Positions 20,777 to 31,019 of a DNA stretch of 64,000 nt are shown piece after piece; the stretch's first letter is position 1, and each line of letters begins with the position of its first letter. The DNA is from Aquihabitans sp. G128 (GTDB lineage: Bacteria > Actinomycetota > Acidimicrobiia > Acidimicrobiales > Iamiaceae), in the NCBI RefSeq assembly GCF_019048865.1, contig NZ_CP077604.1, forward strand, positions 496,001 to 560,000, written 5' to 3'. The translations under genes were made by a program, and so were the position numbers. The notes under the pieces were generated by a model that had not been told where the DNA came from, searched no databases, and saw only the letters and a list, made by a program, of their open reading frames with translations.

Positions 20777-22108
20777 ATGGAGACGGCCGTCGAGACCACC
20801 GCGCCCGCGGCGCGCGCCGAGCAGGTCCGGATCGCGGGCCTGGTGGCCGTCATCGTCGGCCTGGGCCTGGCTGCCTGGCCGGCCGGTGAGCTGTGGGTGG
20901 TCCTCGCCGGGCTCAGCCTGGCCGTCGGCGTCGGCGCGCCGCTCCTGGTGGTGGGCCACGAGCGGGTGGCGCGAGCCCTGCTGCCCGCCGCGGTGGTCCT
21001 GGTGGTCGCCATCGGGGCCTGGGCGCCGCACGCCCGAGCCACCGGCGGGGGCACCGCCCGTGACCGCAACCACGACGGTGGCGTCTACGTGACCCGCGAG
21101 GCCGCCCGCCTGGCGCTGCACGGCGAGGACCCGTACACGGCCCGCTACGCCGCCGTCCTGCCCGAGTCGTGGGCCCGCGTGCAGGGCGCCGACGGTCGAC
21201 GGGTGGCCAACCCCGTGATCGACCACGAGCCCTACCTGCCGCTGTCGTTCCTGGTGCAGGCGCCGTTCGTGCTGGTCGCCGACGCGGTGGGCGCCACCTG
21301 GGACCCCCGGATCCTGGCCTGGGCGGCCCTCGCCGCCCTGGCCGTCGCCCTCGCCCGCCGGCCCGGCTCGGCGGCGGCCCGCCTCGGCGCCGTGCTGGTG
21401 GCGGGGAACGCCTTCACCTTCACCTACCTGGCGTGGGGCACCAACGACTCCCTCGCCGCGTGCGCCTTCCTGGCCTCGCTCCTGCTGGCCCGCCGTCGGC
21501 CGGGCTGGGCCGGGGCGGCGCTGGCGGTGGCCATCTCCTGCAAGTTCCTCTTCCTGGTGGCCGTGCCGCCCCTGCTCGTGGTGGTCCTCGCCCGCCAGGG
21601 CTGGGCCGGCGTGAAGCGCTGGTGGACCGCCCCGGCGCTGCTGGCGGCCACCTGCCTGCCGTTCCTGGCCTGGTCGCCGAGGGCGTTCGTCGACGACGTG
21701 CTGTGGTTCAACCTCGGCAAGACCAAGCCGCTGATGCCCACCTCGGGCCTGGGCCTGCCCGCCGTGGCGCCGGGTGCGTTCCACGGCCTGCTCCTCGGCC
21801 TGGCCACCTTGGCGGGCCTGGCGATCGCGTTCGGGTTGGTCCCGTGGCTCGCCCACCGCCTCCGCTCGCTGGCCTGGGTGGGCCCGCTGACCGCCCTCGG
21901 CCTGCTGGGGCTGCTGGTCCCGGCGCGCACGTTCCAGTGGAACTACCTGGTGCTCGTGGTGGCCGCCGCCGCCTCCGGCTGGTGGGCGCTCGACGGCGCC
22001 GACGACCTGGCGGCGGCCCCCGACGGGGCCCCTGGCGGGGTCCCGACCGCCCGCGCCGCGGTCCCAGCGGGGCGGTTGCCCGAACCGGTGGCCGATCCGG
22101 CAACCTAG
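20777..22108 (+). CDS. GT87/DUF2029-like polyprenyl-phosphate mannosyltransferase
   Basis: 443 residues, about ten helices. The first external loop contains RDRNHDGGVYVTREAARLALHGEDPYTARY, reported here in parts; 'G.dPY' after an acidic pair is the signature of GT87-type alpha-mannosyltransferases found in Actinobacteria, which use polyprenyl-phosphate mannose to build lipoglycans. A later AWGTNDSLAACAFLASLLL segment also fits. ATG 20777 has a GGAGG at 20766-20770. The gene ends six bases before uvrC and shares its transcript, although the functions are unrelated. Confidence 0.62.
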   Translation: METAVETTAPAARAEQVRIAGLVAVIVGLGLAAWPAGELWVVLAGLSLAVGVGAPLLVVGHERVARALLPAAVVLVVAIGAWAPHARATGGGTARDRNHDGGVYVTREAARLALHGEDPYTARYAAVLPESWARVQGADGRRVANPVIDHEPYLPLSFLVQAPFVLVADAVGATWDPRILAWAALAALAVALARRPGSAAARLGAVLVAGNAFTFTYLAWGTNDSLAACAFLASLLLARRRPGWAGAALAVAISCKFLFLVAVPPLLVVVLARQGWAGVKRWWTAPALLAATCLPFLAWSPRAFVDDVLWFNLGKTKPLMPTSGLGLPAVAPGAFHGLLLGLATLAGLAIAFGLVPWLAHRLRSLAWVGPLTALGLLGLLVPARTFQWNYLVLVVAAAASGWWALDGADDLAAAPDGAPGGVPTARAAVPAGRLPEPVADPAT

Positions 22109-22113
22109 GAGGC

Positions 22114-23968
22114 GTGGTCCAACGTCCTCCCGCCGGCTCCATCCCCGACACCCCCGGCTCGTACCAGTTCAAGGACGCCCACGGCCGGGTGATCTACGTC
22201 GGCAAGGCCAAGTCCCTGCGGTCCCGGCTGTCGACCTACTTCCAGACCAACCTGCCGGCGCGCACCGCGCAGATGGTGGCCACGGCCGAGACCGTCGAGT
22301 GGATCCAGGTCCGCAACGAGGTCGAGGCGCTCATGCTCGAGTACAGCCTCATCAAGCAGCACCGGCCGCGGTTCAACATCCGGCTGGTCGACGACAAGAG
22401 CTACCCGTACCTGGCGGTGACGGTGGGCGACGACTGGCCCCGGCCCATGGTCATGCGGGGCGCCCGGAAGAAGGGCGTGCGCTACTTCGGCCCGTACGGG
22501 AGCGCCTACGCCATCCGCGAGACGCTCGACCTGCTGCTGCGCACGTTCCCCTTGCGCACCTGCTCGGACAACAAGTTCAACAACCACCAGAAGCTGGGCC
22601 GGCCCTGCCTGCTCTTCCACATCGAGAAGTGCTCGGGCCCGTGCGTGGGCGAGGTCACCCGCGACCAGTACCAGACCTACATCGACGAGCTCCTCCAGTT
22701 CCTGGAGGGCGACACCGACGACGTCGTGAAGAAGCTCGGCTCCGGGATGCGCGAGGCCGCGGGGGAGCTCGAAGTTCGAGCGGGCCGCCCGCCTGCGGGA
22801 CCGGCTCCAGTCGGTGAACAAGGCCATCGAGCGCCAGCAGATGGTGGCCGACCGCAACGAGGACCTCGACGTCTTCGGGGTGGCCGACGACGAGCTCGAG
22901 GCCGCCGTCCAGGTGTTCCACGTGCGGAAGGGCCGCGTGGTCGGCCGCAAGGGCTTCGTGCTCGACAAGGTCGAGGACCTCAGCGAGTTCGAGCTCACCG
23001 GTCGCATCCTCGAGGGGTTCTACGCCGAGCCGCCGCCCATCGGCATGCCCAAGCAGGTCCTGGTCCCGTGGGACCCCGAGGACCTCGAGCTCTACCAGGG
23101 CTGGCTCAGCGACCTCCGGGGCTCGGCGGTCACCATCCGGGTGCCCCAGCGGGGCGAGAAGCGCACCCTCCAGGAGACCGTCGCCAAGAACGCCAAGGAG
23201 GAGCTGGTCCGCCACCGGCTCAAGCGGGCCAGCGACCACAACAGCCGGGCCAAGGCCCTCAACGAGCTGCAGGAGTACCTCGGCCTGCCCGAGCCGCCGC
23301 TGCGCATCGAGTGCTACGACATGAGCCACATCCAGGGCTCCGACTACGTCGGGTCCATGGTGGTCATGGAGGACGGCCTGCCCAAGAAATCCGAGTACCG
23401 CCGCTTCAAGATCAAGAGCGGCCAGGGCAACGACGACTTCCGGGCCATGGAGGAGGTGCTCACCCGGCGCCTCACCGCCTACGTCGCCGACAAGGAGCTG
23501 CCCATCAGCGAGCGGGGCAAGTTCTCGTACCCGCCGCAGCTGCTGCTGGTGGACGGCGGCAAGGGCCAGCTCGGCGTGGCGGTGAAGGTGCTGCGCGACC
23601 TCGGCCTCGACGAGGAGATCCCGGTGGCCTCGCTGGCCAAGCGGTTCGAGGAGGTCTACGTGCCCGGCCTCTCGGACCCCATCACCATCCCGCGCCAGTC
23701 CGAGGGCCTCTACATGCTCCAGCGGCTGCGGGACGAGTCGCACCGCTTCGCCATCACCTTCCACCGCGAGCTGCGCGGCAAGCGCATGACCACCTCCGTC
23801 CTCGACGGCATCCCGGGCCTCGGCGAGACCCGCAAGAAGCGGCTGGTGAAGGAGCTGGGCGGCATCGGTGCGGTGAAGAAGGCCAGCTTCGAGCAGCTCC
23901 AGGCCCTGTCCTGGCTGCCCGAGGCCGTCGCCGTGGCCATCGACGAAAAGCTCCACAGGCCGCGCTGA
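22114..23968 (+). CDS. uvrC: UvrABC excinuclease subunit C (frameshifted in this sequence)
   Basis: Dual-incision nuclease of nucleotide excision repair. GTG 22114 follows an AGGAGG at 22107-22112. The GIY-YIG domain is PGSYQFKDAHGRVIYVGKAK and on; the Cys-rich segment is LGRPCLLFHIEKCSGPCVG; the UVR motif should read FERAARLRDRLQSVNKAIERQ; the RNase-H-like nuclease has IECYDMSHIQGSDYVGSMVV and LLLVDGGKGQL; a C-terminal helix-hairpin-helix is DGIPGLGETRKKRLVKELGG. The frame breaks at 22772-22773, where GAAG replaces GAG between GELE and FERAA; deleting one A restores a 617-residue protein. I read this as a sequence error. Confidence 0.93.
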
Positions 23969-23985
23969 GCGCCGACAGGTGGGGG

Positions 23986-25134
23986 ATGGCACCCGCACCG
24001 CAGGCGACCGAGGACCAGCGCGCCGTCGCGCTCGTCGTCGTCGTGGGCCTCCTCCTGGCCTCGATGGTGGTGGCCGGCTGGTTCCACCGGGCCTTCCTGC
24101 TGCCCGACGCCGCCACCTGGGAGCGCGGCCGCACCATCAGCGCCGCCTACGACCCGCCCGACCAGCCCGTGGAGCTCTACTTCAACCAGGGCGACGGCCA
24201 GCTGTTCGCCCACCAGGCCATGGACCCCTTCGTCCGCCACCCCGAGGGCATCCGGGGCGGCGCGGCCGAGCAGGCCTACCGCCTGCAGCGGCCGCTCTAC
24301 GGCTGGGTCGGCTGGATCGCCTCGGCCGGCCAGCCCGCCGCGGTGGCCTGGGCCCTCATCGCCGTCACGGTCCTCGCGGTGGGACTGTTGGCCGGGCTGG
24401 CCGCGACGCTCGCCGCCACCTGGGGGCGCAGCCCGTGGTGGGGCCTGGCGGTGCTCGCCGCCCCCGGCGTCTCGGTCGACCTCATCCGGTGCGGCCCGGA
24501 GGCCCTGGCCGCCGCCCTCGTGGCCGGCGGCCTGCTCGCCTGGCTGGGGCCCCGCCGGCGCACCTGGCCGGCGGTGGCGTGCTTCGCCCTGGCCTGCCTG
24601 GCCCGCGAGACGCTCGTGGTGGTGCCGGTCACCCTGGTGGCGGTGGACTGGTGGTCCAGCCGGCTGCCGGGACGTCCGTGGGCCGGTGCGGTGCGCCGGG
24701 CGTGGTCGCCGCTGTTCGCCAGCCTGGTGCCGTTCGTGGCGTGGGTCCTCGTCCTGCGCGTCGGCCTGGGCGCCTGGCCGAGGGGGTCGGTCGAGGGGCG
24801 CCTCTCGCCGATCCCGTTCTCGGGCCTGGTGGCCGCCCGAGGCCGCTTCGACGGCGAGGAGCTGCTGGCGCTGGCGCTGCTGTTCGGTCCGGCCCTCGTC
24901 GCGCTGGTCCGCGGGCGGGACCTCCGCCTCCGGGGCCTGGTGGCCGCGCACCTGGTGCTGGCGGCGGTGATGGGGGAGGCCGTGTGGGTGAGCTGGCTCG
25001 ACTTCGGCCGCGTCCTGCTGCCGCTCTCGCTGGTGAGCCTGCTGGCGCTCCTGGCCCCGGCGCCCGCCCCGAGCGGGCCCGAGCCCGCTGCGGCGCCGGC
25101 GCCAGCGCGTCGGCTGGCCCCGGTCGGCGGCTGA
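23986..25134 (+). CDS. Polytopic membrane protein with DGQ...YRLQRPL signature, second copy
   Basis: 382 residues, about nine helices. After the first helix the loop has NQGDGQLFAHQAMDPF and AYRLQRPLYGWVGWI, matching the loop of the protein at 1605-2777. LPLSLVSLLALLAP forms the last helix, then a Pro/Ala tail. The ATG lies 18 nt after the uvrC stop with GGTGGGGG as a weak Shine-Dalgarno. As for its paralogue, a GT-C-like function in glycopolymer assembly is likely but unproven. Confidence 0.6.
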   Translation: MAPAPQATEDQRAVALVVVVGLLLASMVVAGWFHRAFLLPDAATWERGRTISAAYDPPDQPVELYFNQGDGQLFAHQAMDPFVRHPEGIRGGAAEQAYRLQRPLYGWVGWIASAGQPAAVAWALIAVTVLAVGLLAGLAATLAATWGRSPWWGLAVLAAPGVSVDLIRCGPEALAAALVAGGLLAWLGPRRRTWPAVACFALACLARETLVVVPVTLVAVDWWSSRLPGRPWAGAVRRAWSPLFASLVPFVAWVLVLRVGLGAWPRGSVEGRLSPIPFSGLVAARGRFDGEELLALALLFGPALVALVRGRDLRLRGLVAAHLVLAAVMGEAVWVSWLDFGRVLLPLSLVSLLALLAPAPAPSGPEPAAAPAPARRLAPVGG

Positions 25135-25224
25135 TCCAGGGAGGGGAGCCGGCCTCCGGTGGCGAATGAGGCGGTGCCGCCGGGATCGAGCCCGGCGCTC
25201 CTCCGCCTCCGAAGGGGTTCCTGC

Positions 25225-25647
25225 ATGTCCAAGCGCCAGGTGGCCGATCGACTGGCCGCCGTGCCCCTCTTCGCCGGGCTGACCAAGAAGGAGCTGGCCC
25301 ACCTGGCCAACGGCGCCGAGCTGGTCGACGTGCCGGCGGACGCGACGGTGGTGGCCCAGGGCGACTACGGCGAAGGGGTGTTCGTGCTCCTCGACGGGGC
25401 GGCCAAGGTCGTCCGCAACGGCCGGACCGTGGCCCGCCTGGAGCCGGGCAGCCACTTCGGCGAGCTGGCGCTGCTCGACCCGGGGCCGCGCACGGCCTCG
25501 GTGGTGACGACCGAGGCGAGCCGGCTGGGCATCCTCGGTGCCGCCGCGTTCCGGGTGTCGCTGCGCGAGTCGCCCCGCATGGCCGAGCGGCTCCTGGCCT
25601 CGCTGGCCCGGCGAGCGCGCGACGAGGGCTGGCGCGAGCACGCCTGA
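25225..25647 (+). CDS. Cyclic-nucleotide-binding-domain protein
   Basis: 140 residues from ATG 25225 (MSKRQVADRLAAVPLFAGL), preferred over an upstream GTG at 25159 because the cNMP-fold begins here and GAAGGGG precedes it. Features: PLFAGLTKKELAHLA, VVAQGDYGEGVFVLLDGAAKVV, then the phosphate-binding cassette FGELALLDPGPRTASVV. There is no DNA-binding or ion-channel domain, so it is a stand-alone sensor or a regulator acting on a partner. Whether it binds cAMP or cGMP cannot be told. Confidence 0.8.
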   Translation: MSKRQVADRLAAVPLFAGLTKKELAHLANGAELVDVPADATVVAQGDYGEGVFVLLDGAAKVVRNGRTVARLEPGSHFGELALLDPGPRTASVVTTEASRLGILGAAAFRVSLRESPRMAERLLASLARRARDEGWREHA

Positions 25648-25691
25648 GGAGAACCGCCCGGCGGCTCCCCGGTGCCGTCGCGCCCGCCGCC

Positions 25692-25697
25692 TACCGT
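25692..25697 (+). promoter_or_regulatory. -10 box of a leaderless promoter
   Basis: TACCGT lies 7 nt before ATG 25705, fits TANNNT and selects that ATG over an upstream GTG at 25672. Confidence 0.5.
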
Positions 25698-25704
25698 GAC
25701 GGCC

Positions 25705-26442
25705 ATGGCTGACGACATCGACCTCTGGGAGGCCCACTCGGGCTGGTGGCAGGAGGGCTTCACCGACGGCGCCGACCCGGAGTACGTCGAGCAGATCATG
25801 CCGTTGGCCGCCAACCTCCTCGAGGGGTTCGACCGGGTGCTCGACGTCGGCACCGGCGAGGGCCAGGTGGCCCGCCTGGCCACCGACCTGGGCTCCTCGC
25901 TCGTGGTCGGCATCGATCCCACCGCCAACCAGGTGGTCGAGGCGGCCAAGCGGGGCGGGGGACCGGCCTACGCCCGCTCCGGCGCCGACGCCCTCCCGTT
26001 CGCCGACGCCAGCTTCGACGCCGTGGTGGCCTGCCTGGTCTTCGAGCACATCGAGGCCGTCGACGACGCCATCGACGAGGTCGCCCGCGTGCTGCGGCCC
26101 GGCGGCCGCTTCGCCTTCTTCCTGAACCACCCGCTGCTGCAGACGCCGGGGAGCGGCTGGATCGACGACCAGACCCTCGACCCGCCCGAGCAGTACTGGC
26201 GCATCGGCCCGTACCTGGTGGAGGACAACTCCATCGAGGAGGTCGAGAAGGACGTCTTCATCCCGTTCATCCACCGGCCGATGAGCAGGTACGTGAACGC
26301 CATGGCCGACGCCGGCCTCACCCTGCGCCGCATGCTCGAGCCGGCGCCCCCGCCCGGGTTCCTGGCCCGGGCCGCGGAGTACCAGGCCGCCGCCACCATC
26401 CCCCGCCTCCTCGTGCTCGTGGCCGAGCGCGAGGTCGGCTGA
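25705..26442 (+). CDS. SAM-dependent methyltransferase (UbiE/Methyltransf_11-like)
   Basis: 245 residues. Motif I VLDVGTGEGQVARLATDLG, acidic residue in VVGIDPTANQV, motif II/IV ALPFADASFDAVVACLVFEH, motif VI EVARVLRPGGRFAFFLNHPL. These define class I methyltransferases of the Methyltransf_11 group, which act on small molecules such as quinones or lipids. The start follows a -10 box directly. No neighbour identifies the substrate. Confidence 0.82.
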   Translation: MADDIDLWEAHSGWWQEGFTDGADPEYVEQIMPLAANLLEGFDRVLDVGTGEGQVARLATDLGSSLVVGIDPTANQVVEAAKRGGGPAYARSGADALPFADASFDAVVACLVFEHIEAVDDAIDEVARVLRPGGRFAFFLNHPLLQTPGSGWIDDQTLDPPEQYWRIGPYLVEDNSIEEVEKDVFIPFIHRPMSRYVNAMADAGLTLRRMLEPAPPPGFLARAAEYQAAATIPRLLVLVAEREVG

Positions 26443-26456
26443 GCGCCGAGCCCACG

Positions 26457-26943
26457 GTGAGCCCGCCCTACGACGAGTCCTCGGCGGGCAAGGACCGCTG
26501 GTCCGACGAGCCCGAGCCGGCCCTGCCCGACACGCCGATGTGGCTGTCGCACCACTGGCCCCACACCTACGACCGGTGCGCCGTGGTGGGCGGGCTCCAC
26601 GTCTGCCGCCGCTGCCTCGTCCTGTACCCGCTGGCCCTGGTGTCGGGCATCGCCATCGGCATCGGCTCGTGGTGGCCCCACCGCATCGACGCCTGGGTCC
26701 TCTGGCTGTTCCCGCTCCCGGGCGTGATCGAGTTCGTGCTCGACAACCTGGGCCGCATCGCGTACTCGCCGGTGCGCCAGATGGTCCTCTCCGGTGCGGG
26801 AGCCATCGCCGCCGGCCTCGGCTACGTCCGCTACCTCGACCACACCACCGACCACCTCGTCTGGAGCGTGGTCGCCGCCTACACCGCCGCCTGCCTGGTC
26901 GGCGCCCTCTACGGGGGGGCTCCGGCCGAAGGAGCCCACGTGA
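26457..26943 (+). CDS. DUF2085 family membrane protein (3' end frameshifted)
   Basis: About 161 residues: a hydrophilic 25-residue N-terminus, then MWLSHHWPHTYDRCAVVGGLHVCRRCLVLYPL in outline, the DUF2085 pattern of His and a CxRC-type cysteine group beside the first helix, and four helices. Read literally, the frame runs on into the next protein. If the G7 run at 26913-26919 is G6, the protein ends LYGGLRPKEPT at TGA 26941-26943, where GTGA also starts the next gene with an AAGGAG 7 nt upstream. I therefore annotate two genes. Family function is unknown; the cysteines suggest metal or redox chemistry. Confidence 0.72.
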
Positions 26944-28052
26944 AGCCCCTGAAGCGCCAGCTGGAACCGTTCCTCCCCGGGCCCGGCAACCCCAAGGTCA
27001 CCGACGGCGAGCTGGCGGTGTTCATCGTCTGCGTGCTGGTGACCACCATCGGGCTGGCCGGCGACATCTCCCGCCACCTCCAGAACCCGGGGTCGCTCAA
27101 CAACGACTTCATCTCCGGCTGGCACCTCGTCCTCTACGGCGGCGTGCTGTCGGTGGGCCTGTTCATCGGCTTCGGCGCCGTGCGCCGTGGGCCGGGCTAC
27201 GTCGGCTCGGTCTCCACCGGCACCATCGGCTTCGGGCTGCTGTCCTTCGGCGGCGTGTGCGACGCCACGTGGCACCACGTCTTCGGGACCGAGGCCGCGG
27301 TCGAGGCGCTGGTGAGCCCGCCGCACCTGGTGGTGTTCACCGGCCTGGCCTTCCTGCTCACCGCCCCGGTGGTGGTCCTCTGGAAGCGCGAGGCCCGGCG
27401 CCTCGGCGTGGTGGCCTCGATCGCCGCCATGGTCTCGGTGGTGTCCACCGTGCTGGTCACCAGCCTGTTCACCGGCTACCTGTCGCCGCTGTCGGGCGGC
27501 CTGTCGCTGCAGGCCGGCTACATCGAGCCGCTGGTGGGGGAGTCGGTCCAGGACTACGACACGGTGCGGGGCCTCGGCATCGCGGTGTGGACCGCGGCGG
27601 TGCTGGCCACCGCGGTGGTCGTGCTGCTGGTGCGGTTCCGCCTCGTCCCGGGCGTCCTGCTGGCCGGGTTCGTGCTGCTCGGCCTGCCCCCGCTGTTCGT
27701 GAGCGGGTCCGGCGGCATCGGCGACACGTCGTCGATCGACGTGTTCAACCCGCTCACGGTCGGCTTCGTGGCCGCGGGCCTGGCCGCCGAGGTGTGCATG
27801 GCGCTGCTGGGCCGCCCCACGTTGGGGCGCATCGGCGCCTCCCTGACGGGCGCGGCCGTGGGCGCCGCCATGTGGGCGGCCACCTTCGCCACGCTCGGCC
27901 ACGACGACCGGCTCCAGTGGGGCGAGGCCCTGTGGGGCGGGGCCATCACCATCTCCGCCCTGGTGGGCGCGGCCATCGCCGCCCTCATCGCCCTGCCGGT
28001 CAGCACCGGCTCGGCCATCACCAGCGGCACGCCCGGGCCCCACCCCGCCTGA
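26940..28052 (+). CDS. Polytopic membrane protein, unknown function
   Basis: 370 residues with about ten helices, starting at GTG 26940 (MKPLKRQLEPFLPGPGNPK), which overlaps the corrected stop of the DUF2085 gene and has AAGGAG upstream. Conserved-looking polar groups inside helices are DISRHLQNPGSLNNDFISGWHL, GGVCDATWHHVFG and SPPHLVVFTG, so several His/Asp residues sit near the membrane, as in metal- or haem-binding membrane proteins. I do not recognise a named family. It is probably co-expressed and functionally linked with the DUF2085 protein. Confidence 0.65.
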   Translation: MKPLKRQLEPFLPGPGNPKVTDGELAVFIVCVLVTTIGLAGDISRHLQNPGSLNNDFISGWHLVLYGGVLSVGLFIGFGAVRRGPGYVGSVSTGTIGFGLLSFGGVCDATWHHVFGTEAAVEALVSPPHLVVFTGLAFLLTAPVVVLWKREARRLGVVASIAAMVSVVSTVLVTSLFTGYLSPLSGGLSLQAGYIEPLVGESVQDYDTVRGLGIAVWTAAVLATAVVVLLVRFRLVPGVLLAGFVLLGLPPLFVSGSGGIGDTSSIDVFNPLTVGFVAAGLAAEVCMALLGRPTLGRIGASLTGAAVGAAMWAATFATLGHDDRLQWGEALWGGAITISALVGAAIAALIALPVSTGSAITSGTPGPHPA

Positions 28053-28094
28053 GCCGAGCGGGCGCGGCGGTCCGAGCCGGGTCGGGGCCACCGG

Positions 28095-28100
28095 TACGCT
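28095..28100 (+). promoter_or_regulatory. -10 box of a leaderless rapZ promoter
   Basis: TACGCT lies 7 nt before the rapZ GTG at 28108 and fits TANNNT. There is no Shine-Dalgarno sequence at the start. Confidence 0.55.
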
Positions 28101-28107
28101 CGGCCGC

Positions 28108-28965
28108 GTGACCGACTTCGCGGTGATCACCGGCCTCTCGGGCGCAGGGCGCTCCACCGCGGCCGACGTGCTCGAGGACCAGGACTGGTTCGTCATCGAC
28201 AACATGCCGGTGGCGCTCATGCCGAAGGTGGGGGAGCTGGCCCTGCTGCCGGGCTCCGACATCAGCCGGGTGGCCTTCGTCGTGGGCTCCAACTCCGACA
28301 CCGGCGAGCTCGAGGCCATGCTCGACGACCTGCGCTCCTCGGGGTCGCGGGTGCGGGTGCTGTTCCTCGACGCCCGCAGCGACGTGCTCATCCGGCGCTA
28401 CGAGAGCAGCCGCCGCCGCCACCCGGCCAGTGCCGGCGCCCTCCTGGGTGCGGCCATCGAGCAGGAGCGGTTGGCGCTCGACCACATGCGGGCCCTGTCG
28501 GACGTGGTGGTCGACACCAGCGACCTCAACGTCCACCAGCTCCGCGAGCGGGTGGAGCAGCTCTTCGCCGACGACGACGCCACGCCCGGCATGCAGGTGA
28601 CCGTGCTGTCCTTCGGCTTCAAGCACGGCCTGCCCGCCGATGTCGACATGGTCCTCGACTGCCGCTTCCTGCCAAACCCGCACTGGGTCGACGACCTGCG
28701 TCCGCAGACCGGCCAGGACGAGCCGGTGCGCGACTACGTCCTGGGCTCGGAGCTGGCGCACGGCTTCCTCGACCGCCTCGACGGCCTCCTCGACGTGCTG
28801 CTGCCCGCCTACCAGGCGGAGGGCAAGGCGTACCTCACCCTGGCGTTCGGCTGCACGGGCGGCCGGCACCGCTCCGTCGCCATCGCCGAGGAGGTGGCCC
28901 GCCGCATGGAGGGCCGCGGCCTCGCCCCCGGCGTGGCGCACCGCGACGTGGCCAAGGGCGGATGA
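28108..28965 (+). CDS. rapZ: RNase adapter / nucleotide-binding protein RapZ (YvcJ)
   Basis: 285 residues, the normal length. The P-loop is ITGLSGAGRSTAA, in which Arg replaces the usual Lys of Walker A, as commonly seen in actinobacterial RapZ. Further motifs: FVIDNMP, LFLDARSDVLIRRYESSRRRHP, VTVLSFGFKHGLP, DCRFLPNPHW, and LTLAFGCTGGRHRSVAIAEEVA at the C-terminus. In E. coli RapZ controls GlmZ/GlmS; its actinobacterial role is less clear. Its stop overlaps the yvcK start (ATGA), the conserved rapZ-yvcK pair. Confidence 0.93.
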   Translation: MTDFAVITGLSGAGRSTAADVLEDQDWFVIDNMPVALMPKVGELALLPGSDISRVAFVVGSNSDTGELEAMLDDLRSSGSRVRVLFLDARSDVLIRRYESSRRRHPASAGALLGAAIEQERLALDHMRALSDVVVDTSDLNVHQLRERVEQLFADDDATPGMQVTVLSFGFKHGLPADVDMVLDCRFLPNPHWVDDLRPQTGQDEPVRDYVLGSELAHGFLDRLDGLLDVLLPAYQAEGKAYLTLAFGCTGGRHRSVAIAEEVARRMEGRGLAPGVAHRDVAKGG

Positions 28966-29873
28966 CCGGACCACGCGTGGTCGCCCTCGGGGGCGGCCAC
29001 GGCCTCGCCGCGTCCCTGCGCGCCGCCCGCCGGTACGCCGGCGACATCACCGCGGTGGTGTCGGTGGCCGACGACGGCGGCTCGTCGGGCCGCCTGCGCG
29101 CCGCGCTGCCCGACCTGCCAGCGCCGGGCGACGTCCGTCGCTGCCTCAGCGCCCTGGCCGACGACGACTCGCCGCTGGGGCAGAGCCTGGAGCACCGCTT
29201 CGCCGAGGGCGACGAGCTCCTCGGCGGCCACGCGTTCGGCAACCTCCTGCTCGCCGCCCTGGCCCAGCAGGTGGGGTTCACCGCCGCCGTCGAGGAGGTC
29301 GGGCGCCTGGTGGGTGCAGCCGGCCGGGTGCTGCCCGCCACCACCGGCCCGGTGGCGCTCGAGGGCTGGCTGGCCGGCGCCCGCCCGGATGCCGCCCGGG
29401 TGGTGGGCCAGGTGGCCGTGCAGAACGCGTGCGGCGTGTCCCGCCTGGGCCTGGTGCCGGCCGACGCCGGCTCCCCCGACGCGGTGGCCGACGCCATCCT
29501 CGCCGCGGACCAGGTCCTGGTGGGGCCGGGCTCGCTCTTCACCAGCGTCCTGGCCGCGGCCATCGTGCCGGCCGTGCGCGAGGCGCTCGCCGCCACGTCG
29601 GCCACGCGGGTCTACGTCGCCAACCTCCGCCCCCAGGTCCCCGAGACCGAGGGCTTCACCCTCTCGGACCACGTGCGGGCCCTCGCCGAGCACCACGTGG
29701 CGGTCGACGTGGTGCTGTGCCGCACCGGGCTCGGCGGCGGGCGCGGGACGGCGGCCGCCGGGCACGGGACCGCGCTCGACGGGGTCCGGGTCGTGGAGGC
29801 CGAGGTGGCCGACGACCGGGGCCTGGTGCACCAGCCGGAGCGCCTGGCCACGGCGCTGGCGGCCCTCGTCTGA
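28962..29873 (+). CDS. yvcK: Gluconeogenesis/cell-envelope factor YvcK (CofD-like)
   Basis: 303 residues. Motifs: VVALGGGHGLAASLRAARRY, VVSVADDGGSSGRLR, PGDVRRCLSALA, GHAFGNLLLAAL, ADQVLVGPGSLFTSVLAA, VYVANLRPQVPETEGFTLSDHV. This family binds UDP-sugars and in Bacillus and Mycobacterium is needed for growth on gluconeogenic carbon and for cell-wall synthesis. In most Actinobacteria whiA follows yvcK; here gap follows after 116 nt and whiA is absent. Confidence 0.92.
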   Translation: MTGPRVVALGGGHGLAASLRAARRYAGDITAVVSVADDGGSSGRLRAALPDLPAPGDVRRCLSALADDDSPLGQSLEHRFAEGDELLGGHAFGNLLLAALAQQVGFTAAVEEVGRLVGAAGRVLPATTGPVALEGWLAGARPDAARVVGQVAVQNACGVSRLGLVPADAGSPDAVADAILAADQVLVGPGSLFTSVLAAAIVPAVREALAATSATRVYVANLRPQVPETEGFTLSDHVRALAEHHVAVDVVLCRTGLGGGRGTAAAGHGTALDGVRVVEAEVADDRGLVHQPERLATALAALV

Positions 29874-29886
29874 CGCTCCTCGTTGT

Positions 29887-31000
<1,114 letters not shown>

Positions 31001-31019
31001 CCGGCTCGGTACCGACCAC

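Noticed and set aside
17161..21069. A 1302-codon open frame on the minus strand spanning four genes
   Set aside because: Only its 3' third (the DegT aminotransferase) has family motifs; the rest is antisense to or out of frame with nadA and the dehydrogenase and is Arg/Pro/Gly-rich shadow sequence typical of very high GC.
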